From: Macrostomum hystrix
Lineage: Eukaryota; Platyhelminthes; Macrostomidae
Direction of reading: 5' to 3'
DNA length: 64,000 nucleotides
Assembly: GCA_950097015.1 (NCBI GenBank)
Contig: CATNEN010000037.1
Location: 3,625,501 to 3,689,500, forward strand
Shown one piece after another: positions 33,481 through 46,800 of this stretch. The notes beneath the pieces were generated by a model. That model saw nothing but the letters and a program-made list of their open reading frames with translations, was not told the DNA's origin and did no database searches. The position numbers and the translations under genes were made by a program. Each line of letters opens with the position of its first letter. Positions within the stretch are counted from its first letter, which is position 1.

Positions 33481-34204
33481 GGGAAATAGAACAGAGTAGA
33501 GAGGGAGATAGATACTGTGTAGAGGATAAGTGAGAAGGGAGTAAGAATGGAGCATGAGCTCGTTGATTGAGCAGCAGAAGAGTAGGAGTCAAAGGTTAAG
33601 TAGAAGTAAATGAAGCCCAAAGTAAAGCTAGAGAACAAGACGGACAGGCATAAGAGGGGCTGAAAAATGTCAAGCTTTAGTTTTCCGAAATCAATAAAAA
33701 CAGAGTCACGGAAAGGCCATTGCTCCACTTTAGATAGGCGTTAAAACTTTGAGAGATAAACCCTGACAGGATAGATTAGCAACTAGACCATTAGAGCGCA
33801 GTTCGATAGCACAGATGAATGTATTATTACAACATTGTAAATAATAAGAGGGGTGGCAGCAACTCAAAGCAAGCCATCACCGATAAAAATGCTGCATTTA
33901 GTACTGTTGAAGGCTAGAAATTTTAAAACGGAAAGCGCAATATTTTGAAAAGCACAATTGCAAGTAAACATTGAAAGTCGTGTAAACAAATTAAGGACAT
34001 TTCATAGTACTATGAGTAGAAAAAATGCTTGAAACTATTTAGAAATAGGTGAAAACAGTAGAAAAAATACACTGAAATAATCTTATAGTTTAGCACCGAA
34101 AAATACGAGTTAAAATGAAATAGTAAGCCGTGTTTCCTGTAAAAATTTGCTGCTTACGAGTAAAATACTATAACAAAAATTTACTAAAAGTGCGCCATTG
34201 AGAA

Positions 34205-34300
34205 ATGTTACTTTATTAACAGCAGAAGGACCATGGGGTGTTTCAAATCTCCCAAAATATTCAACGAAATCCAGAACACGGGCTAAATACCCCCCTGGTC
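34205..34300. mobile_element. MITE-like element, copy 3 (short remnant)
   Basis: Begins AACAGCAGAAGGACCATGGG with GTGTTTCAAA, continues TCTCCCAAAATATTCAACGA and CCAGAACACGGGCTAAA, and stops at ACCCCCCTGGTCTTTC. These match the left end and beginning of the interior of the copy at 62425-62944; the rest is deleted. Confidence 0.65.
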
Positions 34301-34538
34301 TTTCGCCAGGTGAAATTATTAAATTATTAAAAACTATTAAATTAGTTAGATTAGAAAAGATGCACTGATAAGTCAGGTGTCATAACCAACAAGGGTGTGA
34401 AATTTTACAATCGATGCCTTATTAGAACTGGAAAATGAAGCTGACACAGGTGCTTAATTGGACAAGGTGTGAAAATTACCACACCCGATAGCGGTTAAAC
34501 TTTCAGAACTGACATCCGCCTTTGAAGATGCCGCAGCG

Positions 34539-37500
34539 TCAATGCCGGGCTCCGATCTCAGCTAGCAGGCCCGGATCGGCAATCAGGTCTTCAACTCCGC
34601 GATCGTCCAGCCGGAGGACGACTCGCGAGGCCCGCGCCTCGGGCGCAGCAGTCAGACGCAGGACGCCAGTGTCGTGCAACGATTGGCAGCAGGAGGGCAG
34701 GTCGTCCGACAGCGGCGCGGGCATTTGCCTGGCGGTGCAGATGTCACGCAGCGCTGACTCCAGCTCACCAATGGTCACCTGGGTAATAATAGTAATAATA
34801 AGAATTGCAGGAGGGCAATTATTGCGAGGAGCCAATTCTGCCCATTTCGCAGACTCCTGAGCACACACACAGGCACACACAGGTGTGTACATCTGCCCTG
34901 ACTTTCTTATCGTCAGGCAGTGAACACTTTCACTGTACCTGTACCCAGGTTGGCCCTCAAGGACGTAAACAGCACGACAAGCCCCCCAAGCCTTCTCTCC
35001 GCGGCTGCGGCCCCAAATGAATGCGGCCTCGCTGCGGAATCGAGCTCAGGGACGCGTTAATCGCTCTACCTACTCACCCCCACAAAACTGAGTAATTGCA
35101 TGGTAAATTGAGCGATTTAGAAAACATATTCTAAAAGTACTTGCGGACATATCCGTTGTTTTAGCCTTCCTCAATAAAGAGAAATGAATAATAGCTCGTA
35201 GAGAATAAGAAAATTACACCTAGAATCTTTGGGTCAGATGTACAGCTGTTCAGTCCGTGGACTGGAGGCAGCTACACTTGACTTCTAGGTCAAAATCCTT
35301 AACACTGGTCTACAAGCTACCGCTGAAAAGACGGCATCCCAAAAAAGAGGGAAAAATATCTAACTAACGACTCACCTGTCGACTTCCCCGCCTACGCAGC
35401 CGCAGTGCCGCAGCCGCAATCAGCCGCAGATGCAGCGGCAGCAGAAGCGGCGCCTGCGCTGCCGGAGCCGACATCGGCGAAGCCTCAGCCGCGGCGCTGG
35501 GCCGCATCGGGGTCAGCGTTAACGGCGAGGCATTGGCTGCACGCAGCGCTTCGCCAACGTGTTTAACAGTGGGCGAACCGTCGGCCAATTCAACAGATCG
35601 CCGGCAGACCTCCAGTAAGCGTCGGGCGTCGCCAGTGCTGGCTGCTACGCGGCCTGCAGCCAGGCGGACGGCGTCGGCGGATTCGGCGGCGGCGGCGGGA
35701 GTCGAGGCCAGCCTGGCGGACACAATGGCCAGTAGCTGGGCTCGACTGTAGGGCGCGAAGTTCAACTGGCGCAGAGAGGCGGGCCGCGCCACTGTGGCCG
35801 AGGCGGGGAACAGGCGGTCGCACAGGGCCAGCGAGTTGGCCACGCCGAGCACCCTCAGCCGGCCGCTTCCGGTCGTGTCGAAACTGTCCGGCCACAGAAA
35901 GATTCGCCTGAGACTGCCGGCGTCGATCTGGTCGATTTCGTCCAGCACAATCGACAAAGACATCGACGAGTTCTTAGGGGAATCTAGGAAATGTTTGATA
36001 GAAGCTTCGGCTAGTTTTAACGGGCCGCCGCCGACACCACCGCCGCCGCCGCTTTTGGTGTCGATTGAGTCGCCGCCAACGACAAGCTCGGCTAGCCTAG
36101 CTGAGAAGGCTCTGGTTGACTCGCCTGTCTCCATGCAGTTGTGCATGATGCAACGAATGCCAGCGGAATGCTGCAGCTGACGAACTGCGGCGGTCACGGC
36201 GGCTGTTTTACCTGCACATTTTTTATAAAGCTTGAGGGATAAAAAATAAAGAATACGATTCCTAATACAAAAATAAATCCATCATACACTAGAAAAAACC
36301 AAAATCCTACACTAGAATAAACCAATCCTACACTAGAATAAACCAATCCTACACTAGAATAAACCAATCCTACACTAGAATAAACCAAAATCCTACACTA
36401 GAATAAACCAAAATCCTACACTAGAATAAACCAATCCTACACTAGAATAAACCAATCCTACACTAGCATAAACCAAAATCCTACACTAGAATAAACCAAT
36501 CCTACACTAGAATAAACCAATCCTACACTAAAATAAACCAATCCTACACTAAAATAAACCAAAATCCTACACTAGAATAAACCAATCCTACACTAGAATA
36601 AACCAATCCTACACTAGAATAAACCAAAATCCTACACTAGAATAAACCAATCCTACACTAGAATAAACCAATCCTACACTAGAATAAACCAATCCTACAC
36701 TAGAATAAACCAATCCTACACTAGAATAAACCAATCCTACACTAAAATAAACCAAAATCCTACACTAGAATAAACCAATCCTACACTAGAATAAACCAAA
36801 ATCCTACACTAGAATAAACACAAATCCTACACTAGAATAAACCAATCCTACACTAGAACAAACCAATCCTACACTAGAATAAACCAAAATCCTACACTAG
36901 AATAAACCAAAATCCTACACTAGAATAAACCAATCCTACACTAGAATAAACCAATCCTACACTAGAATAAACCAAAATCCTACACTATAATAAACCAATC
37001 CTACACTAGAATAAACCAATCCTACACTAGAACAAACCAATCCTACACTAGAATAAACCAATCCTACACTAGAATAAACCAATCCTACACTAGAACACTA
37101 GAACTTGAGGGATAAAAAATAAAGAATACGATTCCTAATACAAAAATAAATCCATCATACACTAGAAAAAACCAAAATCCTACACTAGAATAAACCAATC
37201 CTACACTAGAATAAACCAATCCTACACTAGAATAAACCAATCCTACACTAGAATAAACCAAAATCCTACACTAGAATAAACCAAAATCCTACACTAGAAT
37301 AAACCAATCCTACACTAGAATAAACCAATCCTACACTAGCATAAACCAAAATCCTACACTAGAATAAACCAATCCTACACTAGAATAAACCAATCCTACA
37401 CTAAAATAAACCAATCCTACACTAAAATAAACCAAAATCCTACACTAGAATAAACCAATCCTACACTAGAATAAACCAATCCTACACTAGAATAAACCAA

Positions 37501-40500
37501 AATCCTACACTAGAATAAACCAATCCTACACTAGAATAAACCAAAATCCTACACTAGAATAAACACAAATCCTACACTAGAATAAACCAATCCTACACTA
37601 GAACAAACCAATCCTACACTAGAATAAACCAAAATCCTACACTAGAATAAACCAAAATCCTACACTAGAATAAACCAATCCTACACTAGAATAAACCAAT
37701 CCTACACTAGAATAAACCAAAATCCTACACTAGAATAAACCAATCCTACACTAGAATAAACCAATCCTACACTAGAACAAACCAATCCTACACTAGAATA
37801 AACCAATCCTACACTAGAATAAACCAATCCTACACTAGAACACTAGAACTTGAGGGATAAAAAATAAAGAATACGATTCCTAATACAAAAATAAATCCAT
37901 CATACACTAGAAAAAACCAAAATCCTTCACTAGAATAAACCAATCCTACACTAGAATAAACCAATCCTACACTAGAATAAACCAAAATCCTACACTAGAA
38001 CAAACCAATCCTACACTAGAATAAACCAATCCTACACTAGAATAAACCAAAATCCTACACTAGAATAAACCAAAATCCTACACTAGAATAAACCAGAATA
38101 AACGGACAGTTAGAACAAACCAATCCTACACTAGAATAAACCAATCCTACACTAGAACAAACCAATCCTACACTAGAATAAACCAATCCTACACTAGAAC
38201 AAACCAATCCTACACTAGAATAAACCAATCATACACTAGAATAAACCAGTCCAACACTAGAATAAACCAATCATACACTAGAATAAACCAGTCCAACACT
38301 AGAATAAACCAAAATCCTACACTAGAATAAACCAATCCTACACTAGAATAAACCAGTCCAACACTAGAATAAACCAATCATACACTAGAATAAACCAAAA
38401 TCCTACACTAGAATAAACCAATCCTACTCTAGAATAAACCAATCCTACACTAGAATAAACCAATCCTACACTAGAATAAACCAACCCTACACTAGAATAG
38501 ACCAATCCTACACTAGAATAAACCAATCATACATTAGAATAAACCAAAATCCTACACTAGAATAAACCAATCCTACACTAGAATAAACCAATCCTACACT
38601 AGAATAAACCAATCATACATTAGCATAAACCAAAATCCTACACTAGAATAAACCAATCCTACACTAGAATAAACCAATCCTACACTAGAATAAACTAAAA
38701 TCCTACACTAGAATAAACCAATCCTACACTAGAATAAACCAAAATCCTACACTAGAATAAACCAATCCTACACTAGAATAAACCAAAATCCTACACTAGA
38801 ATAAACCAATCCTACACTAGAATAAACCAATCCTACACTAGAACAAACCAATCCTACACTAGAATAAACCAATCCTACACTAGAATAAACCAATCCTACA
38901 CTAGAAAAAACCAATCCTACACTAGAATAAACCAAAATCCTACACTAGAACACTAGAACTTGAGGGATAAAAAATAAAGAATACGATTCCTAATACAAAA
39001 ATAAATCCATCATACACTAGAAAAAACCAAAATCCTACACTAGAATAAACCAATCCTACACTAGAATAAACCAATCCTACACTAGAATAAACCAAAATCC
39101 TACACTAGAACAAACCAATCCTACACTAGAATAAACCAATCCTACACTAGAATAAACCAAAATCCTACACTAGAATAAACCAATCCTACACTAGAATAAA
39201 CCAGTCCAACACTAGAACAAACCAATCCTACACTAGAATAAACCAATCCTACACTAGAATAAACCAAAATCCTACACTAGAATAAACCAATCCTACACTA
39301 GAATAAACCAATCATACACTAGAATAAACCAATCCTACACTAGAATAAACCAATCCTACTCTAGAATAAACCAATCCTACACTAGAATAAACCAATCCTA
39401 CACTAGAATAAACCAACCCTACACTAGAATAAACCAATCCTACACTAGAATAAACCAATCATACATTAGAATAAACCAAAATCCTACACTAGAATAAACC
39501 AATCCTACACTATAATAAACCAATCATACATTAGCATAAACCAAAATCCTACACTAGAATAAACCAATCCTACACTAGAATAAACCAATCCTACACTAGA
39601 ATAAACCAATCATACATTAGCATAAACCAAAATCCTACACTAGAATAAACCAATCCTACACTAGAATAAACCAATCCTACACTAGAATAAACTAAAATCC
39701 TACACTAGAATAAACCAATCCTACACTAAAATAAACCAAAATCCTACACTAGAATAAACCAATCCTACACTAGAATAAACCAATCCTACACTAGAATAAA
39801 CCAAAATCCTACACTAGAATAAACCAATCCTACACTAGAATAAACCAATCCTACACTAGAATAAACCAATCCTACACTAGAATAAACCAATCCTACACTA
39901 GAATAAACCAATCCTACACTAGAATAAACCAATTCTACACTAGAATACACAATCCTAAACTAGAATAAACCAATCATACACTAGAATAAACCAATCCTAC
40001 ACTAGAACAAACCAATCCTACACTAGCATAAACCAAAATCCTACACTAGAATAAACCAATCCTACACTAGAATAAACCAATCCTACACTAGAATAAACCA
40101 ATCCTACACTAGAATAAACCAATCCTACACTAAAATAAACCAAAATCCTACACTAGAATAAACCAATCCTACACTAGAATAAACCAATCCTACACTAGAA
40201 TAAACCAATCCTACACTAGAATAAACCAATCCTACACTAGAATAAACCAATCCTACACTAGAATAAACAATTCTACACTAGAATACACAATCCTAAACTA
40301 GAATAAACCAATCATACACTAGAATAAACCAATCATGCACTAGAATAAACCAATCATACACTAGAATAAACCAATCATGCACTAGAATAAACCAACTCTA
40401 CACTAGAATAAACCAATTCTACACTAGAATAAACCAATCATACACTAGAATAAACCATTCCAAATAAAGTTGAGCAGACTCAAGCGCACTCACCTGAGCC

Positions 40501-40977
40501 TGGCGGACCGCACACATACAGTACGCTGTGACCAGCGCGACCGCTCAGGAAGCTCTCCAGAGTGTCGAGCTCGGTGTCTCGACCAACCAGACCGTCGCCA
40601 TCATCATCGCCAGGCCTGGCGCTCTGCAGCAGGCGTTTCAATTCCACAGACTGGGCGCTGGCTCGCAATAGCGCTGACCTACGCAGATCGTCGCTCTCGG
40701 CGTCGTTGCAGTTGCTAACGGCCGCGTGGTCCGGGTCTCTATCTTCAGCGCTCGCATTCTCTTTTTCTTGTTCATCTTTCTCTTCGATTGTCTTTTTCTG
40801 CTTCGCCTTCGATTTCTGGCCACTCTTAGCAACCAATGCGCGACTATTTCGTCTCTGCTTAGCAACTGGCGGTGCGCCCGCCATTGCCATGGTTTCAAGT
40901 TCGTTGGCTTCCGAAACTGTAGGCTGCTGCTCTGGCTGAACTGGTCCAAGAATGCTGCTGCGTCTTCTGGTAAGCAT
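34539..40977 (-). CDS. CDC6: CDC6, AAA+ DNA replication licensing ATPase, complete
   Basis: Three exons 40977-40494, 36211-35376 and 34778-34539 (phases 1 and 0) total 1560 bp, or 519 residues (human 560). CDC6 binds ORC at origins and loads MCM2-7 in the nucleus. Residues 1-120 are basic/acidic and disordered with a KEN box at 72-74. AAA+ follows: VGRDTELDTLESFL, Walker A GPPGSGKT (157-164, split by intron 1 inside the Gly codon), Walker B IVLDEIDQID (Asp-Glu about 252-253), sensor-1-type VLGVANSLALCDRLFP, and STGDARRLLEVCRRSVEL (sensor 2). The last exon is the winged helix (VTIGELESALRDICTARQM, like human VTLGKLYEAYSKVCRKQQV). An in-frame TGA lies 27 bp upstream of the ATG, with an acceptor-like CAG between. 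No Ser-Pro or Thr-Pro occurs in the first 161 residues. The sequence around the Walker B and winged helix separates it from ORC1. Confidence 0.93.
34790..35075 (-). mobile_element. SINE family 1 copy in CDC6 intron 2
   Basis: Reverse-oriented copy: an ATT-rich tail at 34783-34803, GCAGGAGGGCAATTATTGC, AATTCTGCCCATTTCGCAGA, a CA-rich stretch, AAGCCTTCTCTCCGCGGCTG, GCCCCAAATGAATGCGGCC, and a tRNA-like end with GCGGAATCGAGCTCAGGGAC. It starts about 10 bp from the splice acceptor of the last CDC6 exon. Confidence 0.75.
35225..35325 (-). mobile_element. SINE family 2 remnant in CDC6 intron 2
   Basis: Contains TACAGCTGTTCAGTCCGTGG, the landmark near the 3' end of the copy at 49105-49400, followed by a decayed tRNA-like head on the - strand (GCTTGTAGACCAGTGTTAAG). 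Much of the body is missing. Confidence 0.55.
36230..40460. repeat. 21-bp satellite array (ATCCTACACTAGAATAAACC) filling CDC6 intron 1
   Basis: About 195 tandem units of 21-23 bp (the extra AA gives ACCAAAATCC variants) occupy nearly all of the intron 36212-40493. A non-repeat segment (CTTGAGGGATAAAAAATAAA through AATCCATCATACACTAGAAA) next to the exon at 36230 recurs at about 37105, 37850 and 38955, so the array contains nested duplications of roughly 750-1100 bp that include the intron edge. Confidence 0.95.
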
Positions 40978-41107
40978 GGTGACTGGCTGGACTGCAAGAA
41001 GTCAGTGTTACGATTCAGCTGATGTAGAGAAAGGCCAATTTCGTAAAGAATTTGAGGGCGAAAAAGAAGCTCATATCCTGAAGGATTAAAGAGGCAGAAA
41101 CAGGTCA

Positions 41108-41555
41108 AATCTATGAAGGATCAGGGGCTGGGGAAGAGACTAGATCCCTGAAGGATCAGGGGCTGGGGAAGAGACCAGATCCCTGAAGGATCAGGGGCTG
41201 GGGAAGAGACTAGATCCCTGAAGGATCAGAGGCTGGGGAAGACTGGAAGAGACCAGATCCCTGAAGGATCAGGGGCTGGGGAAGAGACATAATCCCTGAA
41301 GGATCAGGGGCTGGGGAAGGGACCAGATCCCTGAAGGATCAGGGGCTGGGGAAGGGACCAGATCCCTGAAGGATCAGGGGCTGGGGAAGGGACCAGATCC
41401 CTGAAGGATCAGGGGCTGGGGAAGGGACCAGATCCCTGAAGGATCAGGGGCTGGGGAAGGGACCAGATCCCTGAAGGATCAGGGGCTGGGGAAGGGACCA
41501 GATCCCTGAAGGATCAGGGGTTAAGGAAGAGACCAAACCACTGAAGGATCATGGG
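41108..41555. repeat. 35-bp minisatellite upstream of CDC6
   Basis: About twelve tandem 35-bp units (CTGAAGGATCAGGGGCTGGG, then GAAGGGACCAGATCC) lie in the 956-bp gap between the NGDN stop (41934) and the CDC6 start (40977), about 130 bp upstream of the CDC6 ATG, where its promoter or a trans-splice acceptor would be. The right part is homogeneous and the left part more varied. Confidence 0.92.
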
Positions 41556-41933
41556 GTCAGGGAAAAGTATCCATGAATGATTGGGCAATCGGGCAAGTGG
41601 TCGATTGATTGAAGTGTGGTAGGGAAAAAGTTTCTTAGAAAGCTAGCTATAAAACAAAACAAAAATAAGCAACACCAAAGCGTATGTATATTAATCATTA
41701 GCATTCCAATAAAATTAGGCATGAGTGAAATGCAAGGCTTCCAATTGTATTTTTACAACACGTTAGCGTTATACAATGCGTGTAGGAAACATTTTTTGCT
41801 TCGAAATTATAAATGAAGGTCACGGCAACCCTATGATGATCATAATAACTTTATGACACCTTTTGTAACCCAATACCGACCGCAAAAAATACAAACGACA
41901 TTCCTAAAAAGGTGTTCCAGAAAGTCCCGATTC

Positions 41934-42906
41934 CTACTTTTTCTTCTTCTTTCCCCGCTTAGCCAGCTTTCTGGCCAACTTGCCGCGCGGTCCCTTGGCC
42001 CGCCTGGCGCCGCCAGCTCGGTCCTCGTCCAGCCCGGCCGGCAGGATGCTGCCCAGGGTTTCAAAATCGCCGCCGAGTCGCTTGGCGCGCAGCTCCAACT
42101 GGCGCTGTCGCCGACTGACGGATAGCCGGGTCAGGTTGGCCTCCTCGTATCGTCGGCGAGCTTCGGCCTCACGGAGGCGACCTCCGCCAAGGCCGCCGGC
42201 ACCGGCGCGCCTTTCGGACACCTCCAAGGGGGCGTCGTCCATCTGTTGGCGCAGCTCCTCCAGCACGTCTAGTTGAATTGCCCGACGCTTGTCGGCCGAC
42301 TGGCCTTTGGTCTTGCTCCTGCCATCTGCCGAAGTAGTCGACGGTTCGTCGTAGAACATTGGCGTCACCTTCGGCGGCACGTACTTTCCAAACTTGCCCT
42401 GCTGCTGCTGCTGCTTCTTTTTCAATTTGGCTTTCTTCTTAGCTGCTTCCTCGTCATCGTCTTCATCGTCGTCGTCGATTTCCTCTTCGTCGGAGAGTTG
42501 AAAATTTTCCAACCTGGCAGCGGCGGGTTCAGCAGGCGACCCGTTGGAGTCGGCGGAGGCAGCCAGCTGAACCAGGCGATCAATCTGATGCCTGACCCGG
42601 GTCTCCACAGGCCTGGCGCACTCCAGCAGGCTGCGCAGTTCGCAGAGCCGTTCAATGGTGCGCGCGGGTGGCGCCTGGCCGGCTAGACGATCGGCAACGA
42701 GTTGCAGCAGATTGGCTGAGTACAGCTCGAAGGCGCGACATTTCAATGACACCAGGCTGACAGCCTCGGAGGTTGGCTGGCTGAGCCACTGACGACTGGA
42801 CACCAAATTGGCGAGCTCGGCCAGGGAGCCGCTCAGCTGGGTGTACAGCGGCGCGAGCTCGGCGTCCTTGAATTCGGTGGACAGACAGAACTTTGTCGGC
42901 TGTACG
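41934..42906 (-). CDS. NGDN: Neuroguidin (Sas10/Utp3 family), main exon
   Basis: One long exon, 42906 or 42898 down to the TAG at 41934-41936, gives about 321 residues. Sas10/Utp3-family proteins act in the small-subunit processome in the nucleolus; neuroguidin also binds eIF4E and CPEB. Evidence: RLCELRSLLECARPVETRVR followed by HQIDRLVQLA mirrors human RLVEIRTVLEKLRPLDQKLK/YQIDKLIKTA, and KYVPPKVTPMFYDE mirrors KYVPPRLVPVHYDE. Then come an acidic run, a QLDVLEELRQQMDDAPLEVS block, EEANLTRLSVSRRQ (human YEESMMVRLSVSKRE) and a Lys/Arg-rich nucleolar-type tail. The N-terminus is missing only a few residues. A tiny exon, ATGAAG at 43225-43220 with a GTGTGA donor, would join in phase 0 to the acceptor before 42898, but this is speculative. 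The frame continuing to 43046 is intron read-through. Confidence 0.88.
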
Positions 42907-42964
42907 CTACACAAATAAGCAAAAGATGCCAAAACAAGAAAGACTTGTTCAAAAACTAACCATT

Positions 42965-43208
42965 GCCATGGGGGTGAGTGCAAGGGGCTTGACGCGCAAT
43001 TTACACCCTTGAGGACCAACCACCAAGGCACAGTAAGAGTGTACACTGCCTGACGATTAGAAAGTCAAGGCAGATTGATGTACACACCCTGCGTGAGCTT
43101 CTGCTCAGGAGTCAGCGAAATGGGCAGAATTGGCTCCTCGCTGGCTGCGGGCCTAGTGTCACCAAATGATGTGCCATTGCCCGCAGATGTTCTGCAATTA
43201 CTAATTAT
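42965..43208 (+). mobile_element. SINE family 1 copy between NGDN and its probable first exon
   Basis: Contains CCAACCACCAAGGCACAGTA, GTGTACACTGCCTGACGAT, TCAGCGAAATGGGCAGAATT, GCGGGCCTAGTGTCACCAAA and CCATTGCCCGCAG, in the same order as the copy at 28996-29378. The tRNA-like head is absent. Confidence 0.75.
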
Positions 43209-43819
43209 AAGCTTCACACCTTCATAAGTCTACAGTACAAGCAAACAAATATTGAAAAAAAAATAGAGACAGGCCACTAAAACGAAGTGCAGTAAATCCG
43301 CACGCAAATAATTCAGTACAAGTTACAATGAGCACAAATATATTTATATATTATAAACTCAGGCGACCAATGTACCTAGCGTGAGACAGAAAGAAAACTT
43401 CAAAATCTGTGGGGTACCGCCTGAAATGAGCGATAGATGCAGCTCGATTATCAGAATTCATCTAGCTTAGCTTACTGTTAATATTGTGGAATCTGTCTTG
43501 TCTATCAATAACATTGGTTCCTACAACTGATTACGAATTAATATTATGAATATTTAAGAAAAACAATAGGACAAAACTAAATTGGTAACTACACAGTATG
43601 GGTAACTAAGCTAAGAATCTTAATACACAGCTAGCCGCAATGGGACTGGACCAGGTCAATAAATAATCCAATCTAATTAGATTTTAGTTAATATTGGATT
43701 TTTTACATCATGACGACGTGACAAATTAGTTACTTTAATTTTTTAATTTAAAAGAAACTGTACTCAGACATCTGTACTGCATTTCCAAGAAACTCAAGTC
43801 CACTCAGGGCTGAATAGGT

Positions 43820-46800
43820 TCAACGATCAACTTCGCCAAATACAACGTCAAGCGTGCCAATGATGGCCACAATGTCAGCCAACATGTGGCCTTTGCCCAT
43901 CTTGTGCAGGCCGGCCAGGTGAGAGAAGCCTGGCGCCTTAATCTTGCACCTGTAGGGCTTGTTGCCGCCGTCGGAGACCAGGTAGACACCGAATTCGCCT
44001 TTGGGCGCCTCGATGGCAGTGTACGTGGCACCAGGCGGCACCTGCGGATTGGTGGGGATCAAATTGACAAAATATCCCATTGTAGAAAAAATCGGCGATC
44101 CAAAAACTAGACAACGAAATTAAAAGAAAAAGAGATCCCGAAAATATCCCATCGAATCAAATAAAACCGAGATCCATAAAATATCCCATCGAATCAAATA
44201 AAACCGAGATCCCTAAAATATCCCATCGAATCATATGAAACAGAGTTCCATAAAATATCCAATCGAATCACATGAAACCGAGTTTCATAAAATACCCCAT
44301 CGAATCAAATGAAACCGGGTTCCATAAAATATCCCATCGAATCATATGAAACCGAGTTTCATAAAATATCCCATCGAATCACATGAAACCGAGTTCCATA
44401 AAATATCCCATCGAATCAAATGAAACCGAGTACCATAAAATATCCCATCGAATCACATGAAACCGAGTTCCATAAAATATCCCATCGAATCACATGAAAC
44501 CGAGTTCCATAAAATATCCCATCGAATCATATGAAACAGAGTTCCATAGAATATCCCATCGAATCACATGAAACCGAGTTCCATAAAATATCCCATCGAA
44601 TCACATGAAACCGAGTTCCATAAAATATCCCATCGAATCATATGAAACCGAGTTCCATAAAATATCCCATCGAATCACAAAAACTAGATGCCTGAAAATA
44701 TCCCATCGAATCAATGAAACCGAGATCCCTAAAAAAATCTCATCGAATCACTGTGGAAGAATTAGCCCTACCTGATAACCCTCAGTAAAGAGCTTGAAAT
44801 GGTGAATAAGTGCCTCCATGGACTCCTTCATTTCGGCCCGACGCGGCGGCACCACTTTGCGATCGTCGACTTTGACTTCGCCTGGGGGCATCTTGTTCAA
44901 GCACTGCTCGATGATGCGCTGCGATTGGCGCATCTCTTCCATGCGGCACAGGTAGCGATCGTAGCAGTCGCCGTTGCGACCAATGGGCACGTCGAATTCG
45001 ACCTTGAACAATGCAGTTTAATGGTAAAACTAGTTTTTTTAGTTTTTTAGCAGATCGGGGAAGGGATTCTGAGGGGATCGGGGAATGGATTCTGAGGGGA
45101 TCAGGGAATGGATTCTGAGGGGATCGGGGAATGGATTCTGAAGAGATCGGGGAATGGAATCTGAGGAGATCGGGGAATGGAATCTGAGGGGACAGTGGAA
45201 GGGATTCTGAGGGGATCGGGGAATGGATTCTGAGGGGATCGGGGAATGGATTCTGAGGGGATCGGGGAATAGATTCTGAGGGGATCGGGGAAGGGATTCT
45301 GAGGGGATCGGGAAAGGGATTCTGAGGGGATCAGGGAATAGATTCTGAGGGGATCGGGGAATGGATTCTGAGGGGATCAGGGAATAGATTCTGAGGGGAT
45401 CGGGGAATGGATTCTGAGAGGATCAGGGAAGAGATTCGGTGATTCGGTGAGTGGATCGGTAAGGGGATTCTGAGGGGATAGTGGAAGGGATTCTGAGGAG
45501 GTAGTGGAAGGGATTCTGAGGGGACAGCGACCACACACAAACCTTATCGTAGGCATCGTAGGGCTGGCTCTTTCGCAGGTCCCAGCAGATGCCGGAGCCG
45601 CGCACCATGACGCCAGAGAAGCCGTAATTGAGCGCGTCCTCGGCGCTAATAACGCCAATATCTTTAGTGCGCTGCACCCAGATTCGATTCTCTGTTAGCA
45701 GATCGTCGACTTCGTCGATTCGCTGAACGAATTTGCGATTCCAATCGTAGATATCTTCCAATAGGCCAACTGGCAGGTCGCGATCAACGCCTCCTGGTCG
45801 GACGTAGGCGGCGTGCATTCTGGCGCCGCTGACGCGCTCGTAGAATTCCATCATCTTCTCGCGCTCCTCGAACATCCAGAAGAATGGCGTCATGGCGCCG
45901 ACGTCAAGGGCGTGGGTGCCGATGCCCATGAGGTGGTTCATGATGCGGGTTAGCTCGCCGAACAGAACACGAATCCATTTGGCTCGCGGTGGCACGTCGA
46001 TGTTGAGCAGTTTCTCAACCGCCAGCGAATAGCACTGCTCGTTGCACATCATTGACACGTAGTCCAGGCGGTCAAAGTAGGGCAGAGCCTTGGAAAATAT
46101 TTTGAAATAAATCAACGATACATTTTTGTAATGAAATAATTCTCCCTGAGGGAGTGAGGGGTCACTGAGCGAGTCATTTGGTCACTGAGCGAGTCATTTG
46201 GTCACTGAGCGAGTCATTTGATCACTGAGCACTGAGCGAGTCATTTGGTCACTGAGCGAGTCATTTGGTCACTGAGTGAGTCCTTTGGTCACTGAGCGAG
46301 TCATTTGGTGACTGAGTGAGTCATTTGGTCACTGAGCGAGTCATTTGGTCACTGAGCGAGTCATTTGGTCACTGAGCGAGTCATTTGGTCACTGAGTGAG
46401 TCATTTGGTCACTGAGTGAGTCATTTGGTCACTGAGTGAGTCCTTTGGTCACTGAGTGAGTCATTTGGTCACTGAGCGAGTCATTTGGTCACTGAGCGAG
46501 TAATTTGGTCACTGAGCGAGTCATTTGGTCACTGAGTGAGTCATTTGGTCACTGAGTGAGTCATTTGGTCACTGAGTGAGTCCTTTGGTCACTGAGCGAG
46601 TCATTTGGTGACTGAGTGAGTCATTTGGTCACTGAGCGAGTCATTTGGTCACTGAGCGAGTCATTTGGTCACTGAATGAGTCATTTGGTCACTGAGCGAG
46701 TCATTTGGTCATTGAGCGAGTCATTTGGTCACTGAGCGAGTCATAGCAAATGTCATTGAACGAGTTAAATAGTCACTCAGTGAGTCACAGGGTTATTTCA

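Larger units (their letters stand above)
28345..34204. other. Intergenic region between the Turtle-like gene and CDC6
   Basis: Upstream of the Turtle start codon (28342-28344) and downstream of CDC6. It holds a short CT run near 28480-28512, a SINE, three minisatellite arrays (29765-30312, 31043-32325, 32960-33480) and AT-rich spacers. I find no supported exon. The Turtle promoter should lie at its left end, but I cannot point to a specific element. Confidence 0.5.

Noticed and set aside
32865-33728. 287-codon Ser/Leu/Pro frame (-)
   Set aside because: A 23-bp array cycles through frames with no stops; the 23-residue peptide period mirrors the DNA period.
41934-43046. NGDN coding sequence starting at 43046
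   Set aside because: The first ~45 residues of that frame run through SINE and intron sequence (GVNCASSPLHSPPWQW region) with a clear acceptor at 42907-42909. Homology begins only after it.
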